64,000 nt of DNA from the NCBI GenBank assembly GCA_006384855.1, contig VCJN01003061.1, positions 95,594-159,593 of the forward strand, written 5' to 3'. Numbering within the stretch: the stretch's first letter is position 1; each line of letters begins with the position of its first letter. Below are positions 51,351-62,639 of the stretch, piece after piece. The notes under the pieces are model-generated. The model was given only the letters and a program-made list of their open reading frames with translations, made no database searches and had not been told where the DNA came from. Source of the stretch: Tetraselmis striata (Eukaryota; Chlorophyta; Chlorodendrophyceae; Chlorodendrales; Chlorodendraceae). The translations under genes were made by a program, and so were the position numbers.

Positions 51351-52839
51351 ATGGGCCCAGCAGATCACGGGCTCCGCCGCCGCCACCACCACCACCTGCC
51401 CACCATGCGGCTGCCCCTCGGAACGGCCATTACTGTCCGTTTCGGTGATCTAACCGACGCCGCCAAGAAGGTATGGGTTGCTGCCCACCCAGGGGAGCCC
51501 GTGGCGGGTGTCACGCTGCGCGGCGTCGTCTGTGGCCACTCTGGCGCGTGGCATCGCGTCACTTTCGCCAAAGATCACCCTGAGATAGAGCGTGAGGTCA
51601 GCCTCAATGCTGCCGCCCTCGTCCCCCCCGCCCCAGCAGCGGCCCCCGCGGAGCACAGGCGGGTGGGTCCGACCACCTTTGACTTGGAGGAGGTGCAGGC
51701 GGCCAACCAGCAGCTGCTGGATGCGTTTGCGGACGCCGATGCCGAGCCCGCTGGTGATCCGCCGAACCCGACGAATATCCCGCGGCACCAACCCCTCGCC
51801 CCACCCCCACCGAGCTTCCGCCGCCTGACTGGGAACCCGCCTCTTGCTACCGCTGTCAGCGTGAGCAGGCCAGAGCGTACCCCCCACGTTCCGGCCACTA
51901 CCGCCGCAACCACAGTGAGGCGGCGCAGGCGGGCGTGGCATGGCACTTCTGGCAGTGGTTCCCCCTCGGCGCGATGTCGCGCGCCGTCGATGCCGTGAAC
52001 CAGCGCCGCCACACCGAGAAGGGGGGGGAGCAGTGTCGTCCCCTTCTCCCTGGCGGAGTTCAAGGTCTTCCTGGCGGTTCTACTCGCGATGACGCTTCAC
52101 TCGACGGTGTCGCTGGAGGAGCTGTGGGACAACCATGCAGTGCCCTCCATCAAGGCGCTGCCCACCCGCTATGGCTTCGCTGCGCTGATGACACAGCGCC
52201 GCTTCAACGAGTGGCGCGCGTACTTTCGCTTCTGGGGCGACCCTGGGGACCTGCCTGACAGTCAGTACAGCGAGACATGCCAGGATTGGGTGGAGGCGCT
52301 GAACGACTACTGGTGAGTGCTGCATGGTCTATGCCTCCGCCTGGCAGGATACCCAACCCATGCTCCTTGTGCATACATGCTGCAGTGATGCTATCACACC
52401 GCCTGTGGAGCGACTGAAGTCCAAGTACAAGGACGGCCGCGTACACAAGTACCGCTACGAGGTGGAGCAACGGGAGAGCCACGCCACCTATCGGCAGCAC
52501 TTCAACGCGGTGGACATCAACAACAAGCTGAGTGTGGGCCCCCACTCTGTTGCCACTGGCTGGGGCCCCCATAGTGCTGTGCTCCGGTTCTGGCTGTACA
52601 CCGTTGCAGTGGCCGAATCCAACGCCTACCTGTGCTACACTTCTTTCACCAACAACAAGGACATGACGCGTCATGAGTGGAAGTGCGCCATGGCGGACGC
52701 GCTGGTTGCGGAGGGGAGGGCTGAGATGATGGGCTCTGCATCTGGCCTGCACAGCACCTCGCCTGTCCCCCGCAGCCGTGCAACTACCCGCAGCTCGTCT
52801 AGAACACCTTGCTTGGTCACTGACTGTGCACACGTTTGA
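51351..52839 (+). pseudogene. PiggyBac-like transposase lacking the catalytic core
   Basis: Three frames contribute. 51351-51930 encodes a basic, Pro-rich N-terminus with a tudor/chromo-like small domain (TLRGVVCGHSGAWHRVTF). 51930-52316 encodes WHFWQWFPLGAMSRAVDAVN, FSLAEFKVFLAVLLAM and YGFAALMTQRRFNEWRAYFRFW, the N-terminal DDE_Tnp_1_7 helices. 52390-52720 encodes NAVDINNKLSVGPHS, VLRFWLYTVAVAESNAYL, the C-terminal end of that domain. The roughly 200 residues with the catalytic Asp residues are absent: only about 70 bases, with a GTGAGT donor and CTGCAG acceptor, lie between the halves. The Cys-rich tail is also absent. Confidence 0.65.
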
Positions 52840-53536
52840 CCTCGTTAAGCCTCCGCAGGAAGGCTAAACGAAAGCGAAACGCCTTGTCGATGGCCATGGC
52901 GTGATTCCGAGCGCGCACGAGGTAGGGAGTGAAGTCTTGATTGGCAGCATGGACGTATGGTAGCAGCTCGTCGAGAGCCACGAAGAGTGCGGCCGTATGG
53001 GCTGACTCCGAAACACGAGATCCAAAGATACCCCTCATGGGCCGGCGCCGGTCAGCCTGCTTGAGGTACTCGTTTGTCGGGTCGGTGCTCAAGGGAAAGA
53101 GCCCAGGCACTCGGATGACCGGTCAAACGGCCTCTAATCAAACTCTGCTCGCTGCAGTAGCTCTGGCACCGCGAGGTAGTCGTCCTCGTCACTCACGGAT
53201 TTTGCACCAAGCGACACGGCCGCTATGGGCTAGCTCTAAAAGTAGGTCGGGGCGCTCTGTGGCTCCCCCGCTGCCTGTCGGCTGTCCTGTGACGCGCTGC
53301 CCGGAGCCTCAGCCATGTACTCCGTCCCCCTCAACAACACGGTCACGAGCCGTCAATTGAGCTAATGTTGTTGCAAGCTCGCGCAACAATGTAGATTTGG
53401 CCTTCATGTTTGCCTGTAGAAATTCGAGCGTCCGCTCCACGACGGGTTCTTCTCCATCTAACATGATGACGCACGGACGTACGGATGAGAATTTCACACA
53501 CACGGTTGGTAGTGGGCCGGGTGTGGTCTTGAACAA
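52817..53536 (-). CDS. Hypothetical ORF pair, function unknown
   Basis: Two minus-strand frames, 53536-53309 (KTTPGPLPTVCVKF, EEPVVERTLEFLQANMKAK) and 53110-52817 (FPLSTDPTNEYLKQADRRR, NHAMAIDKAFRFRLAFLRRL), may be one broken gene. They sit next to the piggyBac-like relic and before a repeat at 53583-53645. I do not recognise either, and they could be part of a mobile element. Confidence 0.3.
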
Positions 53537-53582
53537 TCCGGGGTGATCTTGCCCGCAACAGGCGGTTGCGAGACAGTTAATC

Positions 53583-53645
53583 GCTGGGTAACGCAGCGAA
53601 ACTGGAAGATGGCAGGCTGAGCTTCTATATCTGCTTTTATATAAG
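53583..53645 (+). repeat. Dispersed repeat, partner at 61804-61866
   Basis: Both copies contain AACGCAGCGAAA, CTGGAAGATGGCAGGCT and, after a few changes, GCTTTTAT. Surrounding DNA is otherwise different. Confidence 0.75.
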
Positions 53646-53649
53646 GCAT

Positions 53650-54060
53650 GTATACTTAGACGATTCCGCGTGTGGTTATCGTCGACGACTGTATAAAGCG
53701 GGAACCTGAATAAAAACGAAAGTATGTCATCAATTCGTCACCCTTGGGAGTCGTTACAGCAGCATCAACCAGGTTGTGCATAATTACGTCCGAATGATTT
53801 GGAGCGGTGCTTAAGAACTGTCATCATTACATATGTATGCTATATGACTGCTGGACCACGACATTTATGTATGGAACAATAGTTTTCACACTATATATTA
53901 CACCCCGCTTACAAAAGAACTATATTACCTGTATCACGTCAGCCCTTGCCAATTGGTTACAACTCCATGCTCAGCAGCAATCCGGCCTCCTCATCTAAAT
54001 GAACACACGAGAGATGGCTGACAACGCTATACCGGTATTGCTAACTGTGAACAATAATAC
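53650..54060. other. No gene seen
   Basis: AT-rich spacer; one short ORF (53807-53998) without motif. Confidence 0.4.
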
Positions 54061-54064
54061 TCGA

Positions 54065-57000
54065 TCATCTCATCGGTCTGCTGGGCGACAGCAGGGCCGA
54101 CAGACGAGGATCAGCTCTTGAAGGGGCCATGAGCAGCTTCTTGCACGCCTCCACTGCCATCATGGTGCCGTTGCGATGGTGGGTGTGGGGGTAGAGCACG
54201 TAGAGCGCGGCATTGTTGGCGTGGTAGTTGGCGATCCGCACCTTGTGCGCGCTCTTGTTGGCCCTCGTGCCGCTCACCAACGCTGGCTTGGCCTTCGCCT
54301 TCAGCTTGCCGTGGTCGTCTTTTGCCTTCACGCCCGAACCATCCCTGTTCCCATTGGGATTCCCGTGTGCCACGCGGTCAAAGTTTGAGTAGAACAAACC
54401 AACCTGCAAACACAAGCAAAACCGCCATTTCGTAAGAGAGGACCATAGGATTCCAGCGTCCCGAACCAGAACCACGGGGGATCGTCGGCATCAAGCACGG
54501 CAGCTGTCGGAACCCATGCGCCTGGACGATCCTTGGAGTGGCTCAGCTGTGGCAACGCGCATGTGCACGGGAATGACAACGGGAGGCATGAGCCAATGGC
54601 TGCGGGGATGCCGCGCCTGGTGACCTTCCGCCCACATGCGGGCGCTCAGCTCAAAATCGAAGCCGATGCCGGCCTCTCCCGGGCAGGAGAGCTCGCGGTG
54701 GAGGCCGCCGAGCTCCAGAAGCACAGAGCGGCGCACAATCAAAGGCGCCGCGTTGACCTACGGGGGGACACGTTCAGATCAATTGACCAAATTGGCAAAG
54801 GGCGTATAATGCTCGCATTGATGGTAGAGGGAGAGAGAGAGAGAGGAGGAGGAGGGGCTTCGTAAGTTGTTGGAAGTTAATACGCCGGCGTGTGGTTAAG
54901 TGTGGAAACACTACATGCAACTTGCGAGTAAAGGGCGCCCAATGGATATGTCACCCAGGAGATATAGATATGGATAAATAGATGGATATACACACAGAAT
55001 TATATTGATACATCCACATAGATATATATGTAGATATAGACCATAGATGTGGATATCGAGATACAGATTTACAGTGGTATAGACAATGATAGCGATTGCA
55101 GATAAAACGAACGATACAATTATAGATATTGGCGCTTCTCAGCGCGGAGTCTGTGCTGCTGTCGAGTAACGAAGCGCATCGCCGCTCCCTTTAGCGCTCG
55201 GGTGTGCATGGCAATGACGGCAATGGCAACTGCGGCATTATGGGCTAGCAGGGAGGAGGAGGACCGGGGGGCGGGGGGGGGGGGGGGAGGAGCACAGGCG
55301 GGGGGGGGGGGGGGGGGCGGGGGATGGCGGGGGTCGGTGCCTTGTACGCAAACATGAAGGGGATCCTTGTGGTTGGGTCTAGCGTCGGGATGGGCGTGTG
55401 CCCGGGCCCGAACTTCATGCCCTCCGCCATCTTCCGCTTGACGTCCATGGGGACCTCCCCGCCATCCGGCGCGCAGTCCAGGCGGCCGCGGTGGCCGCCC
55501 AGCAGCGCCATCCTGGGGTGCGCCGCCAGCAGGCCGCCCGCCGCGGCGAGCCAGCCGGGGTCGGCCCCCGGGTCGTCGTCGTCCTGCAGCAGCGCCAGGA
55601 ACTCGCCGGCAGCGAGGCGGGCCGCGGCGTTGTAGGCGCGGATCTCGTGGAGGTTGTTGCTGGCGACCAGGAGGGTGCGGGAGACGCCTGCGAGCAGGCC
55701 ACCAAGGGCTCAAATCAGCAGCGGCCAGAGGCGCTATGTAGGGAGCGGATTCATGCAGCCGGGCCGAAAGACAGCTGGCCTGTGTAGTTGGGATACTGGC
55801 AGGAACAAAGCTGTAAAAGATTTCAAATTACAAAGTGGGAGCGCGCGATCGAAGGCGGGAGGAAGCGGAATGCGCTCGCATTGGGAGGTTAACTACATGT
55901 GGCTAGAGCTAGGGGTCTACGGACATGAGGCTGGCTCACTAAACAGTCTATTGGTTGGTTCGGATACTAGGATGGAAGTCCGGCAACTAGAAATAGAATG
56001 GAATGGAATGGAATGGAATGGAATGGAATGGAATGGAATGGAATGGAATGGAATGGAATGAAATGAAATGGAATGGAATGGAATGGAACGGAGAGGAATG
56101 GAATGGAATGGAATGGAATGGAATAGAATAGAATAGAATAGAACAAAAATTGTCTTCATGATTTGGAATTACTTCAAAGAAAACGGACAGATACATCTGA
56201 GCAGTCGTACTGCGAATTGATTTTGGAAAGCGCCAAGTACATTGTTTTAGTTGGTGTTATCCATTATCCAAGGAAAGTATACGTGCGTTGTTTGAAATTA
56301 AAGAGCGATACACAAGTGCGTACCTATGCACAGCGATAAGATTATTATGACAATTACTACGCACTGATATAGGAACCGGTAGTACTTGTCGTTGTGTATG
56401 GATTGGTTCGCGTTCATTATGTGATGCAATTTCCGGTCGGTCGGCCAGCTGCGGATATTTCAAAGCCTGTCATTTGCGGGGTGCTACGGTACCACGACGG
56501 GCAGCAACTAGCAGCTACCTGCGGGGGGCGAGGATGTGGACATGGTATAAGTAAACGGGCATTTGATACGTATCTATACTGGCTAAGATTACGTAGCGCG
56601 CTCTGGTAAGGATATCAGACATGAAGGATATATGGTGGCAATGTTGCAGACATGAAGGATTACGTCATCCTTACTATCGTGTCCAAGTAGTCTATTACGA
56701 TGGAACTTCAGCAGTAATAAGAAGACACTGGTATGACACCAGAACAGAATAGAAACACGAAAAACGGCCGAAGGGTGGCAAAGCACGGGCAGGCACCGCC
56801 GTTGCTTTTCTTGCCACCTACGCGCCAGTAGCCATAGTATGATGTAATACCACCTGCACTCGTCCAGTCAGCCGGAACCGCGCGCCGGCCTGTGTTGGAC
56901 TGATCCCATAGTGATGCGCATGTAAACAACTTTAATGTTGCCATGGCCGCACGGTATAGCGCGGCGATCATTGACACACCACAGCTCACGACGCCAAAGC

Positions 57001-58960
57001 CCATCATCCGGCCCCCAATGTACCCCGTCAGCACCCGGCGCAGAGCTGTGCGTACATGAGACCCTGAGGCGTGTGCCGCGCACGTTTTGGAAGAAGCGCC
57101 GTGCGACTGCGGGCTTGTCTGCACGGACGAAAGGCATCGCCTGCTGCCTTGTGGTCACGGGCTGGACCCCCCTCTCTCTGCCCGTGGCCGCTGCGCACCC
57201 TGGCTGATGGGATGACAGGAGCGGTCTGGCTCCCACCTTTGAGAGCGGCCAGTCCTGCCAGCCACGGCTCCAGCTCCGACGCGCCGTCGTTCATCACGAT
57301 CACCTCGGGCGCTGTGCCGGCCGCGCGCACCACTGCCTGCAGACCTGCGTGCATAGAGGGCGATAAGAAGTCAGAGGCGTTCAGACTGTCAGCAGCAGGC
57401 GGGCACCCCTCTGCCCCCCCCCCCCCCCCCCCCCCCCCCGGGGCACATATCTGGACCACCGCCTCAAGCAGGGAGTTGCTGCTGTGTTTGCAAAGAGGTC
57501 TGAAGTGTGCTGATGCACTTATACTGCTCTGATATCATCGGCGATCATGAGAGGTGTTGCGCTGTTGCGTGGCATTGCTTGGGTCAGGCAGGTAAGAGAC
57601 AGCACGTTTGTGGAGAGGTATAAACTGCCACCGTCAAGGTAGTGGAGGCCGCTGCGGTGGATATACTGGACATTATTGCCATGACAAGCGGGGCAATGTT
57701 AACCTGCAATCACAGGGGCGGAGCTGTGTGTTCATGGAGAAGTGCATACGCTGCAGATTGGAGGCAGCTGCTGACAGAAATCCCTTCGGGGCATATCCCA
57801 TGGCACCTCAAAAGGCAATAAAATCGGCGCCAAATTAACTGCGGCGTTTTCCGGCTTGCCTTGACCTGCTTTCTCATGACCTCCCTCCCCTCCCCATCCT
57901 CTCTCCTTTCCCAATATCACGCTCCCCCTCTGCCCCCCTCCCTCCCCTTCCTCACTCGATGTTGCCACACGACTCATGCGCCCCCCCCCCCCCCCCCGCT
58001 TCCATCGGCGCCACCAAGAGCGCGCCCACACACAGCAAACGGGGCGCACCTGCCAGAAGCCTGGAAATGAAGCCGGCCTGGCGGTAGTACTGAACCACAA
58101 TTGTCCAGCGAGGCGAGGTCCGCCGCCGCCACCGCCAACGGACATCCACCGGCCGCCCTGCCCTCAGCATCGCACGGCGCGGCGCGATCCTGTGGCCGGT
58201 CCCGCCGTGGGCGGGCGGCCTTTGCCAGAGTGCTGCGCTGCCGGAACGCCGCACATGCAGCGGCGGTGCGCGCCGCCGCCCCGCTAGGCAGGGAGGGGCA
58301 GGTGGGGTGCAGAGCCGCGGGGCGGAGGGAGGGAGGGGGTAGGGCCTGGAAGCGCCGGGCCGCCACCGCCCAGCCGGCTGCCCACATGGCCCCGAAGAGA
58401 GCGGCGGCCACTGCGACGCAGCCGTCCATGCAGCCGCAGCGATCCAGCAGCGCCGCCCTCCTCACCGCAAGCTGCCCCTCGCCGGCAGCACGGAACAGCA
58501 GTGGCGGCGAGGCGGGGGCCCCGCCGCAGGCAGCCTCGGCGCCGTCTGCCGGCTCCGCGTGCCGTTCCCCGCGGAGGGACAGCATTCCGAGGGCCGGGTC
58601 GGCGTGGAAGGCCTGCAGCACCGCCTGCGTGGTGGCGGGGCCCAGCCAGCCGGCGTCATCTCCCCACACCAGCAGCACCACCTCCGCCGTCAGCGCCTCC
58701 GCGCCCCGGAGAAGCCGAGGCAGCGGCGGCGCGGCGGCGGCGGCGGTGTAGGGGTCGATGGCGCGCAGGTGGGCGCTGCCCCACAGCACGTCCGCCCACT
58801 GGGCGAGCTCCGCGGCTGTGGTGCCGGGGGGCAGCCAGGCCAGCGCCTCGCGGAAGGGCGCGCCCACCGCCTGCAGTGGCCCCGCCAGTGCCTTGGCGGA
58901 GGTTGGATGCAGGAGGAGCAGGGCAAGGTCCGGCTTGGGGTCTCGCCGGGCACATGTCCT
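54065..58960 (-). CDS. Family-2 glycosyltransferase, multi-exon, with tandem domains
   Basis: Minus-strand exons carry successive parts of GT2 folds. The 5' part (58957 to about 58050) has DLALLLLHP, VVLLVWGDDAGWLGP, DPALGMLSLRG and LAVRRAALLDRCG, the back half of a GT2 domain. Then 57344-57237 (LQAVVRAAG, EVIVMNDGASELEPWL, the nucleotide-binding front), 55687 to about 55330 (NNLHEIRAYNAAARLAAGEF with LLQDDDDPGADPGWL, metal-binding DxD), 54757 to about 54626 (LIVRRSVLLELGG, GFDFELSARMWAEG) and 54404-54065 (GLFYSNFDRVAHGN to the stop). Known GT2 enzymes transfer sugar from nucleotide-sugars; donor and acceptor are unknown here. It could be two neighbouring genes rather than one. The 5' start and some joints are unresolved. 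Confidence 0.65.
54960..55108 (+). repeat. Degenerate GATATA/GATA repeat
   Basis: Irregular repeats of GATATAGATATGGATA type over about 150 bases in the region of the glycosyltransferase gene, probably intronic. Confidence 0.7.
55995..56142 (+). repeat. (GGAAT)n pentanucleotide satellite-like tract
   Basis: About 29 nearly perfect GGAAT units, degenerating to GAATA at the right end. It lies in the large gap between two glycosyltransferase exons. Confidence 0.95.
56200..56930. other. No gene seen (intron or spacer)
   Basis: AT-rich sequence between glycosyltransferase exons; short ORFs only. GACATGAAGGAT occurs twice (56619 and 56648). Confidence 0.4.
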
Positions 58961-58976
58961 GCTCATTGGGAACATG

Positions 58977-58980
58977 CACG

Positions 58981-59045
<65 letters not shown>
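58977..59045 (+). repeat. (CA)n microsatellite
   Basis: About 68 bases of alternating CA next to the first recognisable glycosyltransferase exon. It creates long artificial ORFs of Cys/Val or His/Thr. Confidence 0.95.
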
Positions 59046-59046
<1 letters not shown>

Positions 59047-59099
59047 AGATTATTGAGTTCCAAAGGGGCGACAGGGCGGCAAAGCATACACTTATCAAG

Positions 59100-61800
59100 G
59101 TTATGCTTCATCCCCGACACATACTTCAACTGCTTTTCTCCCTCTCCATCTCTCCCTTGGAGGCTTACTAGAAGTAGAGTAGTAAAGACGGTGTTGCTCC
59201 ATGAACCGAGGCGAGCTCGGAGGGACTGCCGCTCCCCAGATCCCCTCTGCAGTCAAATCATCACCGGTGTAACTCCCCACCCCCTTCTCCCTACTGGAGG
59301 AGCACGCGGCTGGGGTCATTGCCAAGTACGCATACCGAGGCACGGAAGGAGAACGCCTTCAAAATCACCTACAAGCGCTCTCCTAATGCTCTTCGTGCTG
59401 TCCTCCTGAGGGAGGATCATAGGGCCCACAAGGAAAGCCCGCACACCCCAGCTTCGGTGCGGGCACCGCTCGATAATCAAATCCCATCCCCTCCCTCCCC
59501 CCCCCCCCCCCCCCTCCCTCCGCCGCCTCCACTTCTTCCCTGCTGGCTGAGGACGGAAGCTCCGAGAATAGCTAGTCCTCGACGAAGGTGTGCGACGCTC
59601 CGAATCCCTGCCTATTAGTTTCTACCACCCACCCCCCTCCTCTCCACCTTTCTCCCTACTGGGACAGCGGTGGCGATGGAGCACTGGGGGCCAGGGCCAT
59701 CGATACCTTGTGGACCCGATGTGGCGCTAGGGGGCAACGGGCCATGCGCCAGCCCGCTGTCCCGCGCAGCGCCGTGCCGAAGACGCAGCTGGGAGCTGCT
59801 GTCCGGCGTCTGCGACAGCCCACGCCCGGGCGTAGGCCGCGGAAGTCGTCCGCGGCAACGCAGAGCAGCAGCAGGAGCGAGCGGAAGCAGGGAGGCGAAC
59901 GTCCCCGCGTGCCGGCCATGGGATGCCCTCCCACCGCTCAGCCCTCGCTCGACGGTCGCGTACCGGCTACAGTCGTCGCTGACACCGCTGCAGTACTAAC
60001 AGCGACAGCCGGGCGTCTACCCGTACTCAGGGAGCGGCGCTCATATTGTCATACCAAAATAATTGAGGAGAACTTCTTCCTGTCGTTCTCGACAAACCCG
60101 AGCTTTGCCGACACCTTTACTTGCGGCGGTGGACTAATATTTGTGCTGGCGACACCATGGTCCTGATGCAAAAACGCCTGCACTAGTTGTAAGAGCACGA
60201 AGGCAAACGGGGGCAGGCAGCGCTGATTGCGTACCACCGGTGATCACGGCCGCATGGACGGCAGGTGCTTTCACGCCTCCCAGCCGCCCGCTGCGGAACG
60301 CAGCTCATTCCAACGCGCCAGACTCCCGGTGTTGTCAGCATAATTTGCTTGCTCCCTCGTATACTGAAACAGAGCTGCCGGTTCGTCGTGGCAGCGCAAC
60401 TCTGCCGACTGGCGGATAAAGAGTAGCGGGCCAACACATGCGCTATGCGGCGCTACACGGTATTCGTGACGGCGTCATCATGATAACGGACCGGCATGTG
60501 CTGTGAGAAGGACAGCGAGGTCTGCAGCAAGACGCGCCGGCGAGACGCGCTCAGCTAAACACGCGACGGGAGAAAGACCATGCCAGCATACGGTGGGTGG
60601 CGCCGTACCGGGGCCAAAAGCGGTATGTTGCTTTATTTTGGGGGCTTTTAATATACACTGTAATTTGCTATCCTTATTTAAACGGTTTTAATATCGTTTT
60701 GTATCTTTATTACACGGGCATTCCACTAGTAGAAATTACCCTGAGTGTATAGTGCTCCGCGCCCCGCGTCAAGCCATGCCCTTCTGAGGGATATTGCCCT
60801 CCACATCTTGGCATGCTCGCCCACCGCATGCCATGCATGTGGACGCGCATGAATTAATATGTCCACAGAGCGGTGTGGCCATCAAGATCCCCGCTTGTCT
60901 CAATGTTGAGAATGTAGTGTGAAGTTGTTGTATATTTGCTATGTGAATGTGCGCTTGCTTGAGAACTAATACGGAAATGATATCATGGACGACAAGTATT
61001 TGTAGTGTGAATCAGCATGGTTGAGGATGCACTGATTGATGTTGTAGCACATGAGGCTATAACGAATAGCTTGCAGAGCAGGGTTAGGCAAAACCCCAAG
61101 AATAAACCCCTAGCTAGCACCCCGTGTTGATGCGTGCGTAATGATTATTATGGACTGGTGTAGCGAAAAAAAAATGGTGCGCAACATGCACTGTAACAAG
61201 TTTGAGCCCTTTGGCTGTCGTCGCTAATATTTTTGCGAGTCAAATGTTGCTAAAACATGAAGCCCAATAGCGACTAATAGATACTTTATGTTACTTTAAA
61301 CACATGGATATTTTCAAATTACGAGTCTTACCTATGCTTTGTATCGTTTATTGCAATACTGGTACGTATGGTAAAAAAATATAGAAATAACACAAATATA
61401 TTACTGCATATTCCGAGGTTTGATAAATGCGAGCACGAGTTACCTTATCCTTATTATATATATTCGTACCCGTTTTTTTGCGGACCCGGTCCCCGAGGTA
61501 GACAGACTGGCAGTCCGTGCGCTGGCGGTACCATTGCCTGTAAGATAGCGACTAATAGGATTGAAACACAAGTCCATTGTCCTCGGATTGTAACATTTCA
61601 AATTTACCACGGATATTAATCATGACACGTTCTCGATTGCGCGCGCCGTCATTGCGCGAGGATTCGATATACAGTAATTTGGTTTCAAAGTTGAGTCTGG
61701 TTTTGCCAAAAGGTCGCGCAGGCGGTTTTACACGGTCAAGAGCCGAAATTGGCAGTAAGGTAACGTGAAAAGCGTGGAGGGAAAACGGAGTCCAGCGAGG
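59100..61800. other. Gene-poor region
   Basis: No ORF with recognisable domain. A C run lies at 59498-59513. Bases 60600-61500 are AT-rich without structure I could identify. Confidence 0.45.
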
Positions 61801-61884
61801 GCGCTGCGTGGAACGCAGCGAAAACTGGAAGATGGCAGGCTCAGCTGTTATGGCTGCTTTTATGTCTACTCGTGCTGCACCCAA
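61552..61884 (-). CDS. Small ORF of unknown function near YR relic
   Basis: A 110-codon frame reading FHVTLLPISALDRVKPPARP and KTRLNFETKLLYIESS. It overlaps the repeats at 61682-61708 and 61804-61866, so it may be part of a mobile element end rather than a host gene. Confidence 0.2.
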   Translation of the reverse strand: MGAARVDIKAAITAEPAIFQFSLRSTQRPRWTPFSLHAFHVTLLPISALDRVKPPARPFGKTRLNFETKLLYIESSRNDGARNRERVMINIRGKFEMLQSEDNGLVFQSY

Positions 61885-62014
61885 AAAGGGCGCAACATCA
61901 GGTGCCTAGTTCCCGTACCACTGACCAGCACTTGTAGCTGAAAAGCGGATAGGTCAAGGGAGGAACCCCATAAACTAGTTTTAGATCATTTCAAAGTTGA
62001 GTCTGGTTTTGCCA
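61682..62014 (+). repeat. 27-bp direct repeat pair beside the YR relic
   Basis: TTTCAAAGTTGAGTCTGGTT plus TTGCCAA occurs at 61682-61708 and again at 61988-62014, the second copy directly downstream of the recombinase relic on its strand. It could be a terminal or split repeat of that element. Confidence 0.6.
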
Positions 62015-62620
62015 ATCATGAGCGAACGGAGAGAGCGGTGGATTGACGGAGAAGGGGTAGCGGCAGGTCATGAAGGAGTCACCGGGAAGGCCACTGCTGC
62101 GGAGTCCTACCTGTTGGACTTGAAAGTGGCGGAGGGGGGCGATGTGGCCAAAGAAGAACCATGCGCCAGATGAAGGAAGAACGTTGGGGTCGATGTAGTC
62201 CAGCACGGTGTCGGAGTTAGTGGCCCAGCCGCCTTGCTTGGTAGCGAATGTGGGACAATGGAGCTCCAATGGCGTTGGTGCAGACGCTGCTCCCTTGCAA
62301 AAGGCTGTGTGAGGTCCATAAAGTGCCGGCGGGAGGGGCAGCACCGACAAGTCGGACGGTTGTGGTGCCAGTCCGACATTTGTAGCGGGCGGTCCAAGGT
62401 TTGGAATGCTCGCTTGGGGGTGACCGCCCAGAAGTTTGTTTCAGCCAAGGCAACAGTAACATGGGGGACAGACTGTACATTGTCGATGAAGTGGTGCATG
62501 AGACCTGCAACTCTGCGGTGTTACGACACCGGAAGGAGAAGCACGCGTAGGTTCGTCGGGTCCCCCGTCGGCCACGCGCGGCCTTTCTCGCGGTACACAT
62601 GCATGGTAATGTTGGTAATC
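62015..62620 (-). pseudogene. Tyrosine recombinase C-terminal domain (relic)
   Basis: On the minus strand one frame gives CTNAIGAPLSHIRYQ (about 62230-62290) preceded by TSHS, and the next frame gives GGWATNSDTVLDYIDP, VLPSSGAWFFFGHIAP (about 62130-62235). These are the H-x-x-R, H/W and catalytic Tyr blocks of eukaryotic YR transposons. Upstream, VPREKGRAWPTGDPTNLRV (about 62545-62600) fits the segment after the first catalytic Arg. At least two frameshifts break it. Further N-terminal parts toward 63.3 kb are not clearly recognisable. Confidence 0.65.
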
Positions 62621-62639
62621 GTCGACATGCACATCCCGA

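Noticed and set aside
55917-56196. ORFs rich in Phe/His/Ser/Ile
   Set aside because: They are translations of the GGAAT tract.
58656-59129. ORFs of alternating Cys/Val and His/Thr
   Set aside because: They arise from the (CA)n tract; no biological protein is implied.
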